From Paraburkholderia susongensis (lineage in GTDB: Bacteria > Pseudomonadota > Gammaproteobacteria > Burkholderiales > Burkholderiaceae), in assembly GCF_900177725.1 (NCBI RefSeq), contig NZ_FXAT01000014.1, positions 1 through 64,000 of the forward strand: a stretch of DNA of 64,000 bases. The letters are read 5' to 3'. The position numbers and the translations under genes were made by a program. The notes under the pieces are model-generated. The model did no database searches. It was not told the origin of the DNA and saw only the letters and a program-made list of their open reading frames with translations. This document shows, piece after piece, positions 44,849 to 54,158 of this stretch; the stretch's first letter is position 1; every line of letters starts with the position of its first letter.

Positions 44849-45151
44849 CTACTCCAGCCAGCCGCGCCCGTGCGCGTCGGCGATGAAAGCCCGCACTTCG
44901 GCGCCAAGCCCGGTTGCATTGAACGCCTGTTCCAGTTCGGCGATGAGCGTGTCCATGTCGCGTGTGCCGTCGCAGCGTTTGAGAATTTCGCCCGCGCTTT
45001 GATTGAGCTTCACCATGCCCTCGGGGTAGAGCAGCACGTGCGCGTTCTGCGCGGGCTCCCACTGCAGGCGAAACGGCTTCGCGATCGTCAGAGGGGGCGC
45101 GGCCTGGGTGGCGCCTTCCGTGGCACCTGCGGCGCGTGTCAGGTCGTTCAT
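44849..45151 (-). CDS. pqqD: PQQ peptide chaperone
   Basis: A 100-residue PqqD with the conserved body FRLQWEPAQNAHVLLYPEGMVKLNQSAGEILKRCDG ... IAELEQAF. It binds PqqA and presents it to PqqE. The N-terminal about 25 residues are a variable Ala/Thr stretch. The ATG at 45151 overlaps the pqqC stop (ATGA). The stop lies 4 bp before pqqE. Confidence 0.95.
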   Translation of the reverse strand: MNDLTRAAGATEGATQAAPPLTIAKPFRLQWEPAQNAHVLLYPEGMVKLNQSAGEILKRCDGTRDMDTLIAELEQAFNATGLGAEVRAFIADAHGRGWLE

Positions 45152-45906
45152 TGCGGAAACGCCTTCTCGATCGAGTCGAGCATGGTCCACAGAATGTCGA
45201 GCTTGAACTGCAGGATCTCGAGCGCCCGTTCCTGCTGATCGCGTCGTGTGAAATGATCGAGCGTGACTTCGAGCCCGTGCTGCACGTCGCGCTGCGCGAG
45301 CGAAATGCGCGAGCGGAAATACGCGAGGCCCGCTGGTTCGATCCACGGGTAATGTTCGGGCCAGCTCGCGAGCCGGTCGCGATGCACTTGCGGCGCGAAC
45401 ATTTCCGTGAGCGACGAGCAGACCGACTCCTGCCACGGCGCGCGGCGCGCGAAATTCACATAGGCATCGACGGCGAAGCGCACGCCCGGCGTCACGTGTT
45501 CGAGCGACCACAGTTCGTCGCGCGTGAGACCGACCGCGTCGGCGAGACGCGCCCAGGTTTCGATGCCGCCTTCCGCGCCGTCGTAGCCGTCGTGGTCGAG
45601 AATGCGCAGCACCCAGCGGCGGCGCGTCTCGCGGTCCGGACAGTTCGACAGCACCGCCGCGTCCTTCAGCGGAATGTTGATCTGGTAATAGAAGCGGTTC
45701 GCGACCCAGCCGCGAATCTGCTCGCGCGAGCAGCCGCCGCTATTCATCTTCACGTTGAACGGATGATGGATATGATAGGCGGTGCCTTTCGCGCGCAACT
45801 GCGCCTCGAATTCCTCACGGCTCCAGGCGGGCTCGTCGGTGCTTCGTGCTCGGGTTGCACGCGCCTCGCCTGGCGGTGTCGTGTCGTGAATGTCTTTCGC
45901 GTTCAT
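45148..45906 (-). CDS. pqqC: Pyrroloquinoline-quinone synthase
   Basis: A 252-residue PqqC, the cofactorless oxidase that completes PQQ. Recognisable segments are YHIHHPFNVKMNSGGCSREQIRGWVANRFYYQINIPLKDAAVLSN, ILDHDGYDGAEGGIETW, CSSLTEMFAP and HYPWIEPAGLAYFRSRISLAQRDVQHGL with active-site His and Glu residues. It lies 88 bp after pqqB and overlaps pqqD by ATGA. Confidence 0.95.
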   Translation of the reverse strand: MNAKDIHDTTPPGEARATRARSTDEPAWSREEFEAQLRAKGTAYHIHHPFNVKMNSGGCSREQIRGWVANRFYYQINIPLKDAAVLSNCPDRETRRRWVLRILDHDGYDGAEGGIETWARLADAVGLTRDELWSLEHVTPGVRFAVDAYVNFARRAPWQESVCSSLTEMFAPQVHRDRLASWPEHYPWIEPAGLAYFRSRISLAQRDVQHGLEVTLDHFTRRDQQERALEILQFKLDILWTMLDSIEKAFPQ

Positions 45907-45994
45907 GCCGTCTCCGTTTTATGGTCGTTCACAGCCGCGCCTCGTTACCGTATTTCTCTGTCTTTCTCTGCACTCGTCACTACATCTGCGGGCT

Positions 45995-46942
45995 TCAAAG
46001 CTCGAAGCTCATGCCGTCGTAGGCCACTTCGATCCCATGCTCGCTGAGCACGCGCCGCTCGGGGCCGTCCTCGACGAGGATCGGGTTGGTGTTGTTGATA
46101 TGGATCAGCACCTTGCGGATCGCGCCTCGTTTGCCGGTGTCGCCGGAGCGCTCCGCATTGAGCGAATCGAGCGTTTCGATCATGCCGCCCGCGCCTGTTT
46201 GCGGCAGATGCCCCATGTCGGCTGCTGTTTTCTTCGAGAGGCCCAGGCGAATCATTTCATCGGCAGTCCACAGCGTGCCGTCGACGAGCAGCAGGTCGGC
46301 CTCGCGCATCGCCGCAAGCACGTGTTCCTCGATCGCGCCAAGCCCCGGCGCGTAGAACACGCGCTTGCCCGATTGCAGGTTTGTCAGCACGAGCCCGATG
46401 TTGTCGCCGCGCTCGGGCGCGTGGCGGTGCGGCGAGTAGGGCGGCGCCTTGCTCGAGAGCGGCAGCGCGTCGATCCGTATGCCGTGCAAGGCATCGACCG
46501 CGAGCGGCGCGCCGTCGAGCGCAATGCGGCGATGCTCGACGCCGCAGTAGTGCGAAAGGATCGGCGCGACCGGGAAACCCGAGCCGAGGTCTTGCCATAC
46601 CGCATCGGTCGCATAGAGCGGCAACGGGGTGTCGCGCTCGCGCAGCATCAGCAGGCCGGTCACATGATCGATTTGCGCGTCGATCACGAGCACGGCGGCA
46701 ATGCCGCTATCGCGTGCGCGACGGGCCGGTTGAAGCTCGGGGTTGGCGGCGATCTGCGCGAGCAGATCGGGCGATGCATTGATGAGCAGCCAGTCCTCGC
46801 CGTTTGCGCTCACCGCGATCGACGACTGCGTACGGCGCGTCGCCTTCAGCGTGCCGCGGCGCACGCCGTCGCAATTGCGGCAGTTGCAGTTCCACTGCGG
46901 AAAGCCGCCGCCCGCCGAGGAGCCGAGTACCTTGATCTTCAT
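45995..46942 (-). CDS. pqqB: PQQ biosynthesis metallo-hydroxylase
   Basis: A 315-residue metallo-beta-lactamase-fold protein starting MKIKVLGSSAGGGFPQWNCNCRNC, with metal-binding DAQIDHVTG and HINNTNPI motifs. PqqB hydroxylates the Glu-Tyr intermediate. The start ATG 46942 overlaps the upstream hydrolase stop as ATGA. Full length; the zinc-finger-like CNCRNC motif is intact. Confidence 0.95.
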   Translation of the reverse strand: MKIKVLGSSAGGGFPQWNCNCRNCDGVRRGTLKATRRTQSSIAVSANGEDWLLINASPDLLAQIAANPELQPARRARDSGIAAVLVIDAQIDHVTGLLMLRERDTPLPLYATDAVWQDLGSGFPVAPILSHYCGVEHRRIALDGAPLAVDALHGIRIDALPLSSKAPPYSPHRHAPERGDNIGLVLTNLQSGKRVFYAPGLGAIEEHVLAAMREADLLLVDGTLWTADEMIRLGLSKKTAADMGHLPQTGAGGMIETLDSLNAERSGDTGKRGAIRKVLIHINNTNPILVEDGPERRVLSEHGIEVAYDGMSFEL

Positions 46943-48027
46943 GCCGCGCGGCGCATGCTGCGCTCCTCGTGATTGGCCGGAAGGAACATCGCGGCGAGCG
47001 CGCGCGCGACGCGTGCATGCAGCGCGGGGTCGCTCGCCAGATGCCCCGCTGTGCTCACGTATTCGAGTTGCGCAGCCGGAACCGCGCGCCCGAAGCGCCG
47101 CAGATTGTCGGGCGGACAGACCGGATCGCGCGCGCCATGCACGGCGGTAAGCGGCACCCCCGCTGCGGCCGCGCGGCGCGCAAGCGCCAGCAACCGCGTT
47201 TCGCCGAGCCAGCAGCGATGCGCGAGATAGTGAGCCTGAATCCGGTATTTGCCGATCAGCTTGCGGGCGTAGCGTGGCGAGTCGTGCGTGCCTCGTTGGG
47301 GCGCGCCTCGCCGTACCGCCTGTGCCGCGCGTTGTACCGCAGCACGCGGCGCGGCGCTCGCGAGCACCGCGTTTTCGTAATCGCGCCAGGCCAGCGCGAG
47401 CGCGCGTTGCCGCGTGTCGTCCATACCGTCCACACCGTAACGCGCACCGTATTGCAGGCGGGCGGCACAACGGGCGGCCAGCTTCGCGGGCCGCTCGCAG
47501 CGGGCCGCGTCGCGCAGCCTCGCCCACGCGCGCGGCGCGCGTTTGCGCGACGTGACGAACAGAGCGCGAACTTCCCGCGCCGAGGTGAGAAAGAGGCCGC
47601 GCATCACGACGCCCGTGACCGACTGCGGACATTGCCCCGCATACGCGAGCGCGAGCGCCGCGCCCCACGATCCGCCGAGCACGCCCCAGCGCTCGAAGCC
47701 GAGCCGCGCGCGAATCGCTTCGAGATCGGCGATCAGATAGTCGGTGCGGTTGTGGCGCAGGCTGCCGTGGGGCGTCGATGCGCCGGTGCCGCGCTGGTCG
47801 ATCAGCACGACGCAAAAGCGGCTCAGATCGAAGAGCCGCAACGCGCCCGGCTGGCTGCCGCTGCCGGGGCCGCCGTGCAGAACGGCGACCGGCACGCCAT
47901 CACGTGCGCCGGCCACCGCGAACCACACGCGATGACCGTCGCGTGTGCGCAGCGTATCGGCTTCGAGCGGCGGCAGGGCGTGCCGCGAAGCACGCGGCGG
48001 GCTATGTGTCGGACTCCGTAGCGTCAT
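46939..48027 (-). CDS. Prolyl iminopeptidase-type alpha/beta hydrolase
   Basis: A 362-residue S33-family hydrolase resembling proline iminopeptidase. It has the oxyanion segment LHGGPGSGSQPG, DQRGTGAS, the nucleophile motif GGSWGAALALAYA and the C-terminal acid-His region GARDPVCPPDN ... STAGHLASDP. It is fused into the pqq operon by ATGA overlaps on both sides (b561 upstream, pqqB downstream). pqq loci often carry a peptidase needed to free the Glu-Tyr product from PqqA, and no PqqF is seen here, so this is a candidate. Confidence 0.85.
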   Translation of the reverse strand: MTLRSPTHSPPRASRHALPPLEADTLRTRDGHRVWFAVAGARDGVPVAVLHGGPGSGSQPGALRLFDLSRFCVVLIDQRGTGASTPHGSLRHNRTDYLIADLEAIRARLGFERWGVLGGSWGAALALAYAGQCPQSVTGVVMRGLFLTSAREVRALFVTSRKRAPRAWARLRDAARCERPAKLAARCAARLQYGARYGVDGMDDTRQRALALAWRDYENAVLASAAPRAAVQRAAQAVRRGAPQRGTHDSPRYARKLIGKYRIQAHYLAHRCWLGETRLLALARRAAAAGVPLTAVHGARDPVCPPDNLRRFGRAVPAAQLEYVSTAGHLASDPALHARVARALAAMFLPANHEERSMRRAA

Positions 48028-48614
48028 GGCAGCATCCTCGCGAGCAGGTTGTCGCGATCGATCCACTGGTGCTTCAGCGCGCCGGCCACGTGCAGCGCGA
48101 TGAGCGCGATCAGCGCATAGCCGATGGCCTCGTGAATGCCGAAGAACAGCTCGCGCAGATGCGCGTCGTCCCAGCCCCACTTCGGCAGCAGGATGCCCCA
48201 GAAGCGCGTTCCGTAGCGGTTGAACGACGAGCCGAGATAACCGGCGAGCGGCATCGCTACCATGCCGACATATAAAAGACCCTGCGTAGTGCGCGCGGCG
48301 GCGCGTTGCCACGGTGGCATCGGTGACAGGGGCGGCCGGTGAAGGACCGCCCGCGCCACGATGCGCAGAAGCACCAGCAGGAAAACCGTCAGTCCGAGCG
48401 ACTTGTGCAGGTTGATGAGCGTCGCCTTGACAGGCAAGCCCTTCGGCAAGCCGACCATATAGAGCCCGAGCGCAAGCAGGCCGATGATGCCGAGCGCGAT
48501 CAGCCAGTGCAGCGCGATCAGCAAGCCGGCATAGCGCGGGCCGCCGGCGTTCGAGCGGGCAGCCGCTGTCGCGTCGGCATCGGGCTTTGCATCCGGGGAA
48601 TCCGCTGTGGTCAT
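48024..48614 (-). CDS. Cytochrome b561
   Basis: A 196-residue four-helix membrane cytochrome b. Haem-ligand His residues lie in ALHWLIALGIIGLLALGLYM, NLHKSLGLTVFLLVLLRIV, and GIHEAIGYALIALIALHVAGALKHQWID. It overlaps the next gene by ATGA and follows fhcC by 69 bp, so it is embedded between formaldehyde-oxidation and PQQ genes. It may feed electrons between the quinone pool and periplasmic carriers of the alcohol-oxidation chain. Confidence 0.9.
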   Translation of the reverse strand: MTTADSPDAKPDADATAAARSNAGGPRYAGLLIALHWLIALGIIGLLALGLYMVGLPKGLPVKATLINLHKSLGLTVFLLVLLRIVARAVLHRPPLSPMPPWQRAAARTTQGLLYVGMVAMPLAGYLGSSFNRYGTRFWGILLPKWGWDDAHLRELFFGIHEAIGYALIALIALHVAGALKHQWIDRDNLLARMLP

Positions 48615-48683
48615 GCCTGTCTCCTGTCCAGGTGACTGCTGTCGAACACCGTTTCAGTCCTTCGATCGGCCGGGCGCACTGCC

Positions 48684-49595
48684 TTATCCGGCGATCAGTA
48701 TTTCGCCTCTGCCATCGACCGCGAGGTCGCCCGCATAGCGAACCGGCAAGCGGTCCGCGCGCCACTGCGAAAAGGGAGCGATTTCATCTGCGAGGCTGCG
48801 CACGAGCAAAGACCAGAATACGTCGAAACCGTGGCCACCGTCCGCGAACGTCGCAGGCAAATGCGCGGGCCGCCGCGCGAGCAGCAAGGTGCCGCGTCTC
48901 ATCCCATAGGCATAATGCGGGCCTAGTGCGCCCGCCACGGCAATGGTTCCGGCCACCAGCCGCGACGCCGCGAATTCGCCCGCATTGCCGCCGACCAGCA
49001 CGAGGCCGCGGCGCATCCGGTCGGCGAGCCGCGCGCCTGCGTTGCCGTGGATCGTCAGCGTGCCGCCGCTCATGCCTTCCATGTCGCCCGTCAGCGCGCC
49101 GGCGGCGAAGTCGCCGCTGTCACCATGCACCGTGAGCCGGCCGCCGCGCATCTCGCAGCCGGTGAAGTGCCCGGCGTGACCGTCGATCCGTAGCATGCCG
49201 CCGCTCATCCTGAAGCCGCAGTAGTCGCCGGCCGGACCGTGCACGACGAGGCAGCCGCCGTCCATTTCCGCGCCGAGGCGGTCGAGCCATTGCGCCGCGC
49301 CGTCGATGACGAGCGTCGGAGCATGGCCGTCACAACGGGCTGGCGATACCGGCGCTTTCGCGGGCATCCTTTCAGGCAATTCCTCAGATATTCCCTCAGC
49401 CGCTTCGTCACGCAACACCTCGAACACATCGCCGACGACGCAGCGTTCATTGCCAGCCGGCAGAACGATGCGCTCGATCTCGGCCACGCTCATGCCCGCC
49501 AGCGCCGCGGGCCGCAGCGCGGCGGCATCCACGCGAAAGCCGGGCGGCGTTTTCACGCGCAGGGTCGTCGTGTTCATGCCTGTGCTCGTGCTCAT
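48684..49595 (-). CDS. fhcC: Formyltransferase/hydrolase complex subunit C
   Basis: A 303-residue protein with the parallel beta-helix repeats typical of FhcC/FwdC (GDYCGFRMSGGMLRIDGHAGHFTGCEMRGGRLTVHGDSGDF). It is the methanofuran-binding scaffold of the Fhc complex, which converts formyl-H4MPT to formate through methanofuran in bacteria. Its start overlaps the fhcD stop by ATGA. A short insertion near 65-90 varies from family norms. Confidence 0.93.
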   Translation of the reverse strand: MSTSTGMNTTTLRVKTPPGFRVDAAALRPAALAGMSVAEIERIVLPAGNERCVVGDVFEVLRDEAAEGISEELPERMPAKAPVSPARCDGHAPTLVIDGAAQWLDRLGAEMDGGCLVVHGPAGDYCGFRMSGGMLRIDGHAGHFTGCEMRGGRLTVHGDSGDFAAGALTGDMEGMSGGTLTIHGNAGARLADRMRRGLVLVGGNAGEFAASRLVAGTIAVAGALGPHYAYGMRRGTLLLARRPAHLPATFADGGHGFDVFWSLLVRSLADEIAPFSQWRADRLPVRYAGDLAVDGRGEILIAG

Positions 49596-50551
49596 ACGCG
49601 GCCCCCCTCGACTCCGGCCGCGAGCGCATGCAGATGGAAGTGGTACGGCCCGAGCTTGCCGCCGTAATTGCCCGCCGAAATCCGCAGCATGCCCGCCGCG
49701 CGTCCGAGTCCGGCCGCCGCCGCGATACCGGCCGTCATGGCCGCGCCGACATCGGCGTCAGTGAGACCGTCGATCACGATTTCCAGCACACAGCCGACTT
49801 CCGCGCTCAATTCGCTGCGCGCCGACAGACCGATCAGGCTCGGACAGAACGCGTCGTTGGTGGAAGCGCTCGCGCCCGCATATCGGGAGCCGACTTTCGA
49901 GCCCGAGCGGACGATGCCGCCGGGGAACGGCATGATGACGTTCGGCAGCCGGCGCATCGCCGCGACGGCGGCTTCGGCGGCGGCGAGCGCGGCGTCCTGG
50001 TCGCGCGCGAGCAGCAGCAGGTTGCCGCCGCCGACCGCCTTGACCGTCGCCGCCGTGTCCTCGCAGACGAACTCGCCGTCCATCACCGGCACGCGCCAGT
50101 AGCGTGTGTTGCCAATCATCTTCGAGATCTGCCAGCCGTCGCCGAAAAAGCGCAGCCCGCTGCCGAGCGGCGCGAGATCAGAGAGCGGCGCGCGGCTCGT
50201 GGCGGGATCGATGCCGCCGAATACCGCGGTGCTCGGACACGTGAGCACGCATTGCCCGACGCGCCGGCCGATCTGCTTCGCGAGTTCCTTCGACGACACC
50301 GCGAACAGCAGCACCGCGACGCCCGGCCGTCCGTCCGGCGTTTCGCCGGGCGCCAGCGTGCGCTCGACACCGGCCTCGCAGCCGCAGCCGATCACCGAGG
50401 TGGCGAACCCCGTCAGCGAGTTCGCCGCGTGCATCGCCCAGGTGAGCGTGTGCGCGGTGATGACGAGGCGCGTCGCCTTCATCGGAAACGCTTCCGCGAA
50501 GGTCGCGTCGATCACGGTGCCGTTGATTTCGAGCGTGGCCGGAGCGTTCAT
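49592..50551 (-). CDS. fhcD: Formylmethanofuran-tetrahydromethanopterin formyltransferase
   Basis: A 319-residue Ftr/FhcD enzyme that transfers the formyl group from H4MPT to methanofuran. Conserved pieces: ATFAEAFPMKATRLVITAHTLTWAMHAA, TSVIGCGCEAGVE, CPTAVF-like CPSTAVFGG, and MPFPGGIVRSGSKVGSRY. Start ATG 50551 with AGGAG 10 bases upstream; an ATG at 50587 would add 12 residues. It lies between fhcA and fhcC in the usual operon order. Confidence 0.93.
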   Translation of the reverse strand: MNAPATLEINGTVIDATFAEAFPMKATRLVITAHTLTWAMHAANSLTGFATSVIGCGCEAGVERTLAPGETPDGRPGVAVLLFAVSSKELAKQIGRRVGQCVLTCPSTAVFGGIDPATSRAPLSDLAPLGSGLRFFGDGWQISKMIGNTRYWRVPVMDGEFVCEDTAATVKAVGGGNLLLLARDQDAALAAAEAAVAAMRRLPNVIMPFPGGIVRSGSKVGSRYAGASASTNDAFCPSLIGLSARSELSAEVGCVLEIVIDGLTDADVGAAMTAGIAAAAGLGRAAGMLRISAGNYGGKLGPYHFHLHALAAGVEGGRV

Positions 50552-50600
50552 CGTGGGCGGCTCCTCATTGCGCATCGCGTCTGACATAGGTCGGCCGCCC

Positions 50601-52301
50601 TCAACCGTTGACCAGACATTCGACGGGCAACAGCCGTCCGCCACGGCAGCAACTGCATACCTCGTCGTCGCTGATCGCGGCGTGCGCGAAGTTGCTCGCG
50701 AGGTTCGCGTCGCTATAGGCGCGCAGCGTTTTTTCGATGCCACGGTCGAAGTCCGGCGACACGAAATGGATGCCGCCGGTCGGCGTGGCGACGAGCGTGC
50801 CGTCGCGCGCGACCAGTTCGCCGTCCTTGAACACGTAGGCGGGCGACGTGAACATCCGCTCGCGGTCCGGCTCGTCGCGATAGACGGCGATGTCCGCCGC
50901 CGCACCCGCGCCGAGATGGCCGCGATCGCGCAGGCCGAGCAGCCGCGCGGGACCTGCGCGCGTGATGATTGCGATCTCGTACAGCGAGAACTCGCGCGTG
51001 AGTTCAGGCAGCGCGCTCGCAACCTGCGCGTCGGCATTGAGCTTCGCGAGCTGCTCGTCGCGGAACGTTTTGTCCATGAGCAGGCGGATCAGATGCGGAT
51101 AGCTCGTGAACGGGCCGCCGTTCGGATGATCGGTGGTCATCGCGACGCGCCACGGGTCGTCGACGAGCAGGAAAATCTCGAGGCCGATGATCCATTGCAG
51201 CGCGTTCACATAGCTTTGCTCGCGATAGCGGAACGGCACGACGCCGCAGCCCGCATCGCATTCGATGTCGCCCACCACCCACTTGTGCGGCCGCGCGAGC
51301 GGCGTGTTGCGGAACTGCATCATCGTGTCACCCGAGGCCGTGACGGTCTGTCCGAAGATGATCTGGCCGACGTCGATCGACACGTTCGGCCGCGCGTTCA
51401 CCGCCTCGGCAATCTGCCGCGCGCCCGACGAAAACTTCTGCGGCCCCTCGGTTCCATAGCTGTGAAACTGGATGTGCGTCAGATGGATCGGCAGGCCGTC
51501 GGCGGCGTCCATCGTCGCGATCGTCGAGGCAATGTTGCCGGGCACGCCGAGATTGCTCGCGTGCACGTGCAGCGGATGCGGCACGCGCAATTCGGTCAAC
51601 GCGCGCGACAGCGTATGCAGCACTTCGCGCGGCGTGATGCCGTAGTGCACGTGCGGCTCGTCGACGTCGAGCGAGCGCTGGTTGAACTTGAAGGCGGAGA
51701 TGCCGCCCGGGTTGACCACTTTCACGCCGAGCGCCTTGCTCGCATGAATCGTCCAGCCGATGTAGTCGCGCAGGCGTTCGAAGTCGTCGCGCGCGGCGAG
51801 CATCTGCAGGAACAGTTCGTCGTTGCCGAGCATCACGTAGGCGCCGTGATCGATGATCGGCGTGTCGCCCATTTCGAGGTGCGTGTGACGCGCGTTCGAC
51901 GGCATCATCGCCGGCTCGAACGCGGCGGTGTAGCCCATTTCGGCGTAGCGGTAGCCGGTCGCGAGCGTGCCCGGCGTGCAGACGCCGCACGACGGCAGCC
52001 GCAGATAGCGGCCCGCGTCGTCCTGCACCGCCTCATAGGCTGCGTCGCGCAGCGGATCGGCGCGATGGTCCTCGGGCAGCAGCAGGCGCGACAGATTGGT
52101 TTTGCCGCCGCCGATATGCGAATGCATGTCGATGCCGCCCGCCATCACGATCATGCCGGTGGCGTCGTATTCGCGATCGGCGGGCGTATTGGCCGCAACG
52201 TCGACGATGCGGCCGTCGCGGAACGTCAGATCGCGCCGTTCGCCGTTCACGTTGTGAGCGGGGTCGAAGAGCGTGCCGCCTTTGAGTCGGACGAGGCTCA
52301 T
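50601..52301 (-). CDS. fhcA: Formyltransferase/hydrolase complex subunit A
   Basis: A 566-residue amidohydrolase-fold subunit. It has the metal motif GGIDMHSHIGGGK (His pair), a Lys region with HVHASNLGVPGN, and HLTHIQFHSYGTEGP. In bacteria this subunit hydrolyses formylmethanofuran to formate. Its ATG overlaps the fhcB stop as ATGA. A C-terminal cysteine pair (VCSCCRGG) is present. Confidence 0.95.
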   Translation of the reverse strand: MSLVRLKGGTLFDPAHNVNGERRDLTFRDGRIVDVAANTPADREYDATGMIVMAGGIDMHSHIGGGKTNLSRLLLPEDHRADPLRDAAYEAVQDDAGRYLRLPSCGVCTPGTLATGYRYAEMGYTAAFEPAMMPSNARHTHLEMGDTPIIDHGAYVMLGNDELFLQMLAARDDFERLRDYIGWTIHASKALGVKVVNPGGISAFKFNQRSLDVDEPHVHYGITPREVLHTLSRALTELRVPHPLHVHASNLGVPGNIASTIATMDAADGLPIHLTHIQFHSYGTEGPQKFSSGARQIAEAVNARPNVSIDVGQIIFGQTVTASGDTMMQFRNTPLARPHKWVVGDIECDAGCGVVPFRYREQSYVNALQWIIGLEIFLLVDDPWRVAMTTDHPNGGPFTSYPHLIRLLMDKTFRDEQLAKLNADAQVASALPELTREFSLYEIAIITRAGPARLLGLRDRGHLGAGAAADIAVYRDEPDRERMFTSPAYVFKDGELVARDGTLVATPTGGIHFVSPDFDRGIEKTLRAYSDANLASNFAHAAISDDEVCSCCRGGRLLPVECLVNG

Positions 52302-53839
52302 GGGCGCGCCTCGCCGGGGGGCTGGGCGGGCGGGCGCGCGGGCGGTGCGGCGCTCGGGCGTGGAATCGGGCGGGCGCTTGATATGTCACTTGACAACTCA
52401 CCCGATAGCTCACTCGTTAGAGCGCCCAGCCGCGCGGCAATCTCCGCCACCGGCGCGAGCGCGGCGCCGCGCGCGGCGGCAAGCGGCATGACGACCGAAC
52501 TATCGACGCGAAACAGATGGCCGCCACTGTCGATAGCCGGTGTCGCGACCGGAATGAACACGGTGTTCGCACCGCGCGCCTTTGCGGCGTTGGCGAGCGC
52601 CGGATGGCCCAGCACGATCAACGGGATGGCGGCATCGAGCGAAGCCGGCCACGCCTGCGGCGCGAAGCTCGCGACCCACAGCAGCGCGTCCACTTCGCCG
52701 TCCGCGATGAGGCGGCTCGCGCGATAGCGGTACGGATCGTGATCGAGCGGCGCGGTCCCGGCGATTCGCGCGGGCTTCGACACGCGCGTACGCAGCGGCA
52801 TGCCGGAGAGCCAGGTCACCGTCTGATTGACCGTCAATGCGCCGTCGTCGCCGCCGAGCGCGAGACATGCCGCGCGGCTCGTGCGGTTCGCCGCCTTGAC
52901 GATCCGGTTCAGCGCCTCGATGAGCAGCGCCGCGTGCGGGCCCGGCAGCGCGCCCGGCTCGTAGACGACCACCGTGTAGCGCGCCGCCGCGATGCGTGCC
53001 TGCAATGACGCGAGCGTTGCGGCTGGGGTGGCGTCTGGGCGGGCGTCAGCGGTGGTGTCATTACCACTGGCGTCATGGCCGCTGCCGTCATGGCTCCCAT
53101 CGTCGCGCTGCAGCGCAGCCGGCTCGCGCCCTTCGCTGAGCGCGGACCACAGCGCGAGCGTGTCGAAAGGATCGGCGTGCGGGAGCAGCGTTTCCGTGCG
53201 CGTTTGCGCGAAGCCGTCCGCCGCCGGGTCCGCCGCGCAGCCGACGAACACCAGCTCGCGCGCGAGATCGGCGCCCGCCAGCGTTCGCGTGAAAAAGCGC
53301 GGATAACGCCGCGACGGCTGACAGCCGAAGAACACCAGCAGGTCGGCGCGCGAGCGCACTTCGGAGAGCGTCGTGAAGAACGAGCCGCGGTCCTGCAACG
53401 CGAGCGTCGCCGGGCTCAGCGCATCGCCATGCAGATGATCGAGTATCGCGCCGCATTCGGCCGCGAGCGCATAGAGCGCGCGGGCGCCCGCGACGTCGGT
53501 GGCGAGACCGCCGAAGAGCGGCCGGCGCGCGTTCGCGAGAAGCTGCGCGGCGCGCGCCAGTGCGGCTGTGCCATCCACCTCGCTGCCATCGACGAGGCTG
53601 CGGCATTGCGCGTCGGTGGCGCCGTACTGCGCGAGTGCCTGCGTGAGCCGCGAACATTCGGTGTCCTGCACACTGAGCGTGCCGTCGCCGTGCGAGCGGA
53701 CGCTGAGGTCGTCGCACAGCAAAGGGCAGAACGGGCAGGTCCAGTCGCGAGTGATGGCCGGCACGAGCGCGCCGGTTACGCCCGGTGAGCTCGGTGCGCT
53801 CGTGCGGGGAGTCGATGGATCGGTAGGGGACAGGTGCAT
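52298..53839 (-). CDS. fhcB: Formyltransferase/hydrolase complex subunit B
   Basis: A 513-residue FwdB-like subunit (TCPFCPLLCDDLSV near 37, then TAVTVNQTVTWLSGMPLRTRVSK-like SMPLRTRVS). Bacterial FhcB lacks the redox role of archaeal FwdB and acts as a structural part. It has a low-complexity insertion (about 255-290, SHDGSGHDASGNDTTADA) and a Pro/Ala-rich tail. First gene of the fhc-pqq array; the start is 53839 though no strong ribosome site is close. Confidence 0.9.
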   Translation of the reverse strand: MHLSPTDPSTPRTSAPSSPGVTGALVPAITRDWTCPFCPLLCDDLSVRSHGDGTLSVQDTECSRLTQALAQYGATDAQCRSLVDGSEVDGTAALARAAQLLANARRPLFGGLATDVAGARALYALAAECGAILDHLHGDALSPATLALQDRGSFFTTLSEVRSRADLLVFFGCQPSRRYPRFFTRTLAGADLARELVFVGCAADPAADGFAQTRTETLLPHADPFDTLALWSALSEGREPAALQRDDGSHDGSGHDASGNDTTADARPDATPAATLASLQARIAAARYTVVVYEPGALPGPHAALLIEALNRIVKAANRTSRAACLALGGDDGALTVNQTVTWLSGMPLRTRVSKPARIAGTAPLDHDPYRYRASRLIADGEVDALLWVASFAPQAWPASLDAAIPLIVLGHPALANAAKARGANTVFIPVATPAIDSGGHLFRVDSSVVMPLAAARGAALAPVAEIAARLGALTSELSGELSSDISSARPIPRPSAAPPARPPAQPPGEARP

Positions 53840-54158
53840 GGCGCACTTTTAGCAAGCTCCATGCCGATTGCAGCGATGACGCGGCGACGCGCTCGCGCTC
53901 GTGATGGACCGGATGACTGCGCACGGTCGTGCTGCTTTGCGTTCAGCGGATCGTGAGTCTGAATACGCTTCGCGCGGCGTGCGTCGAACGAGCCGCGGCA
54001 CGCAGGTTTAAAGGCCACAGTGAGACCGCCGCGAGGCCATTGCGCCGTACAGGTTGTGTGCCGCGCTGGAGCAGAGTGTCACGCCGAGCCTGCCCAGCTT
54101 GTCGTTCGCTTACATTCGCAGGTTGCTGATCGCGTGGCATGGAAATTGTATGGCAAGC
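53840..54158. promoter_or_regulatory. Upstream region of the fhc-pqq array
   Basis: No gene is seen in these 319 bases. Because ten minus-strand genes follow with small gaps or overlaps, their main promoter is expected here. I see no clear sigma-70 pair, T-tract hairpin or repeat. Confidence 0.35.
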
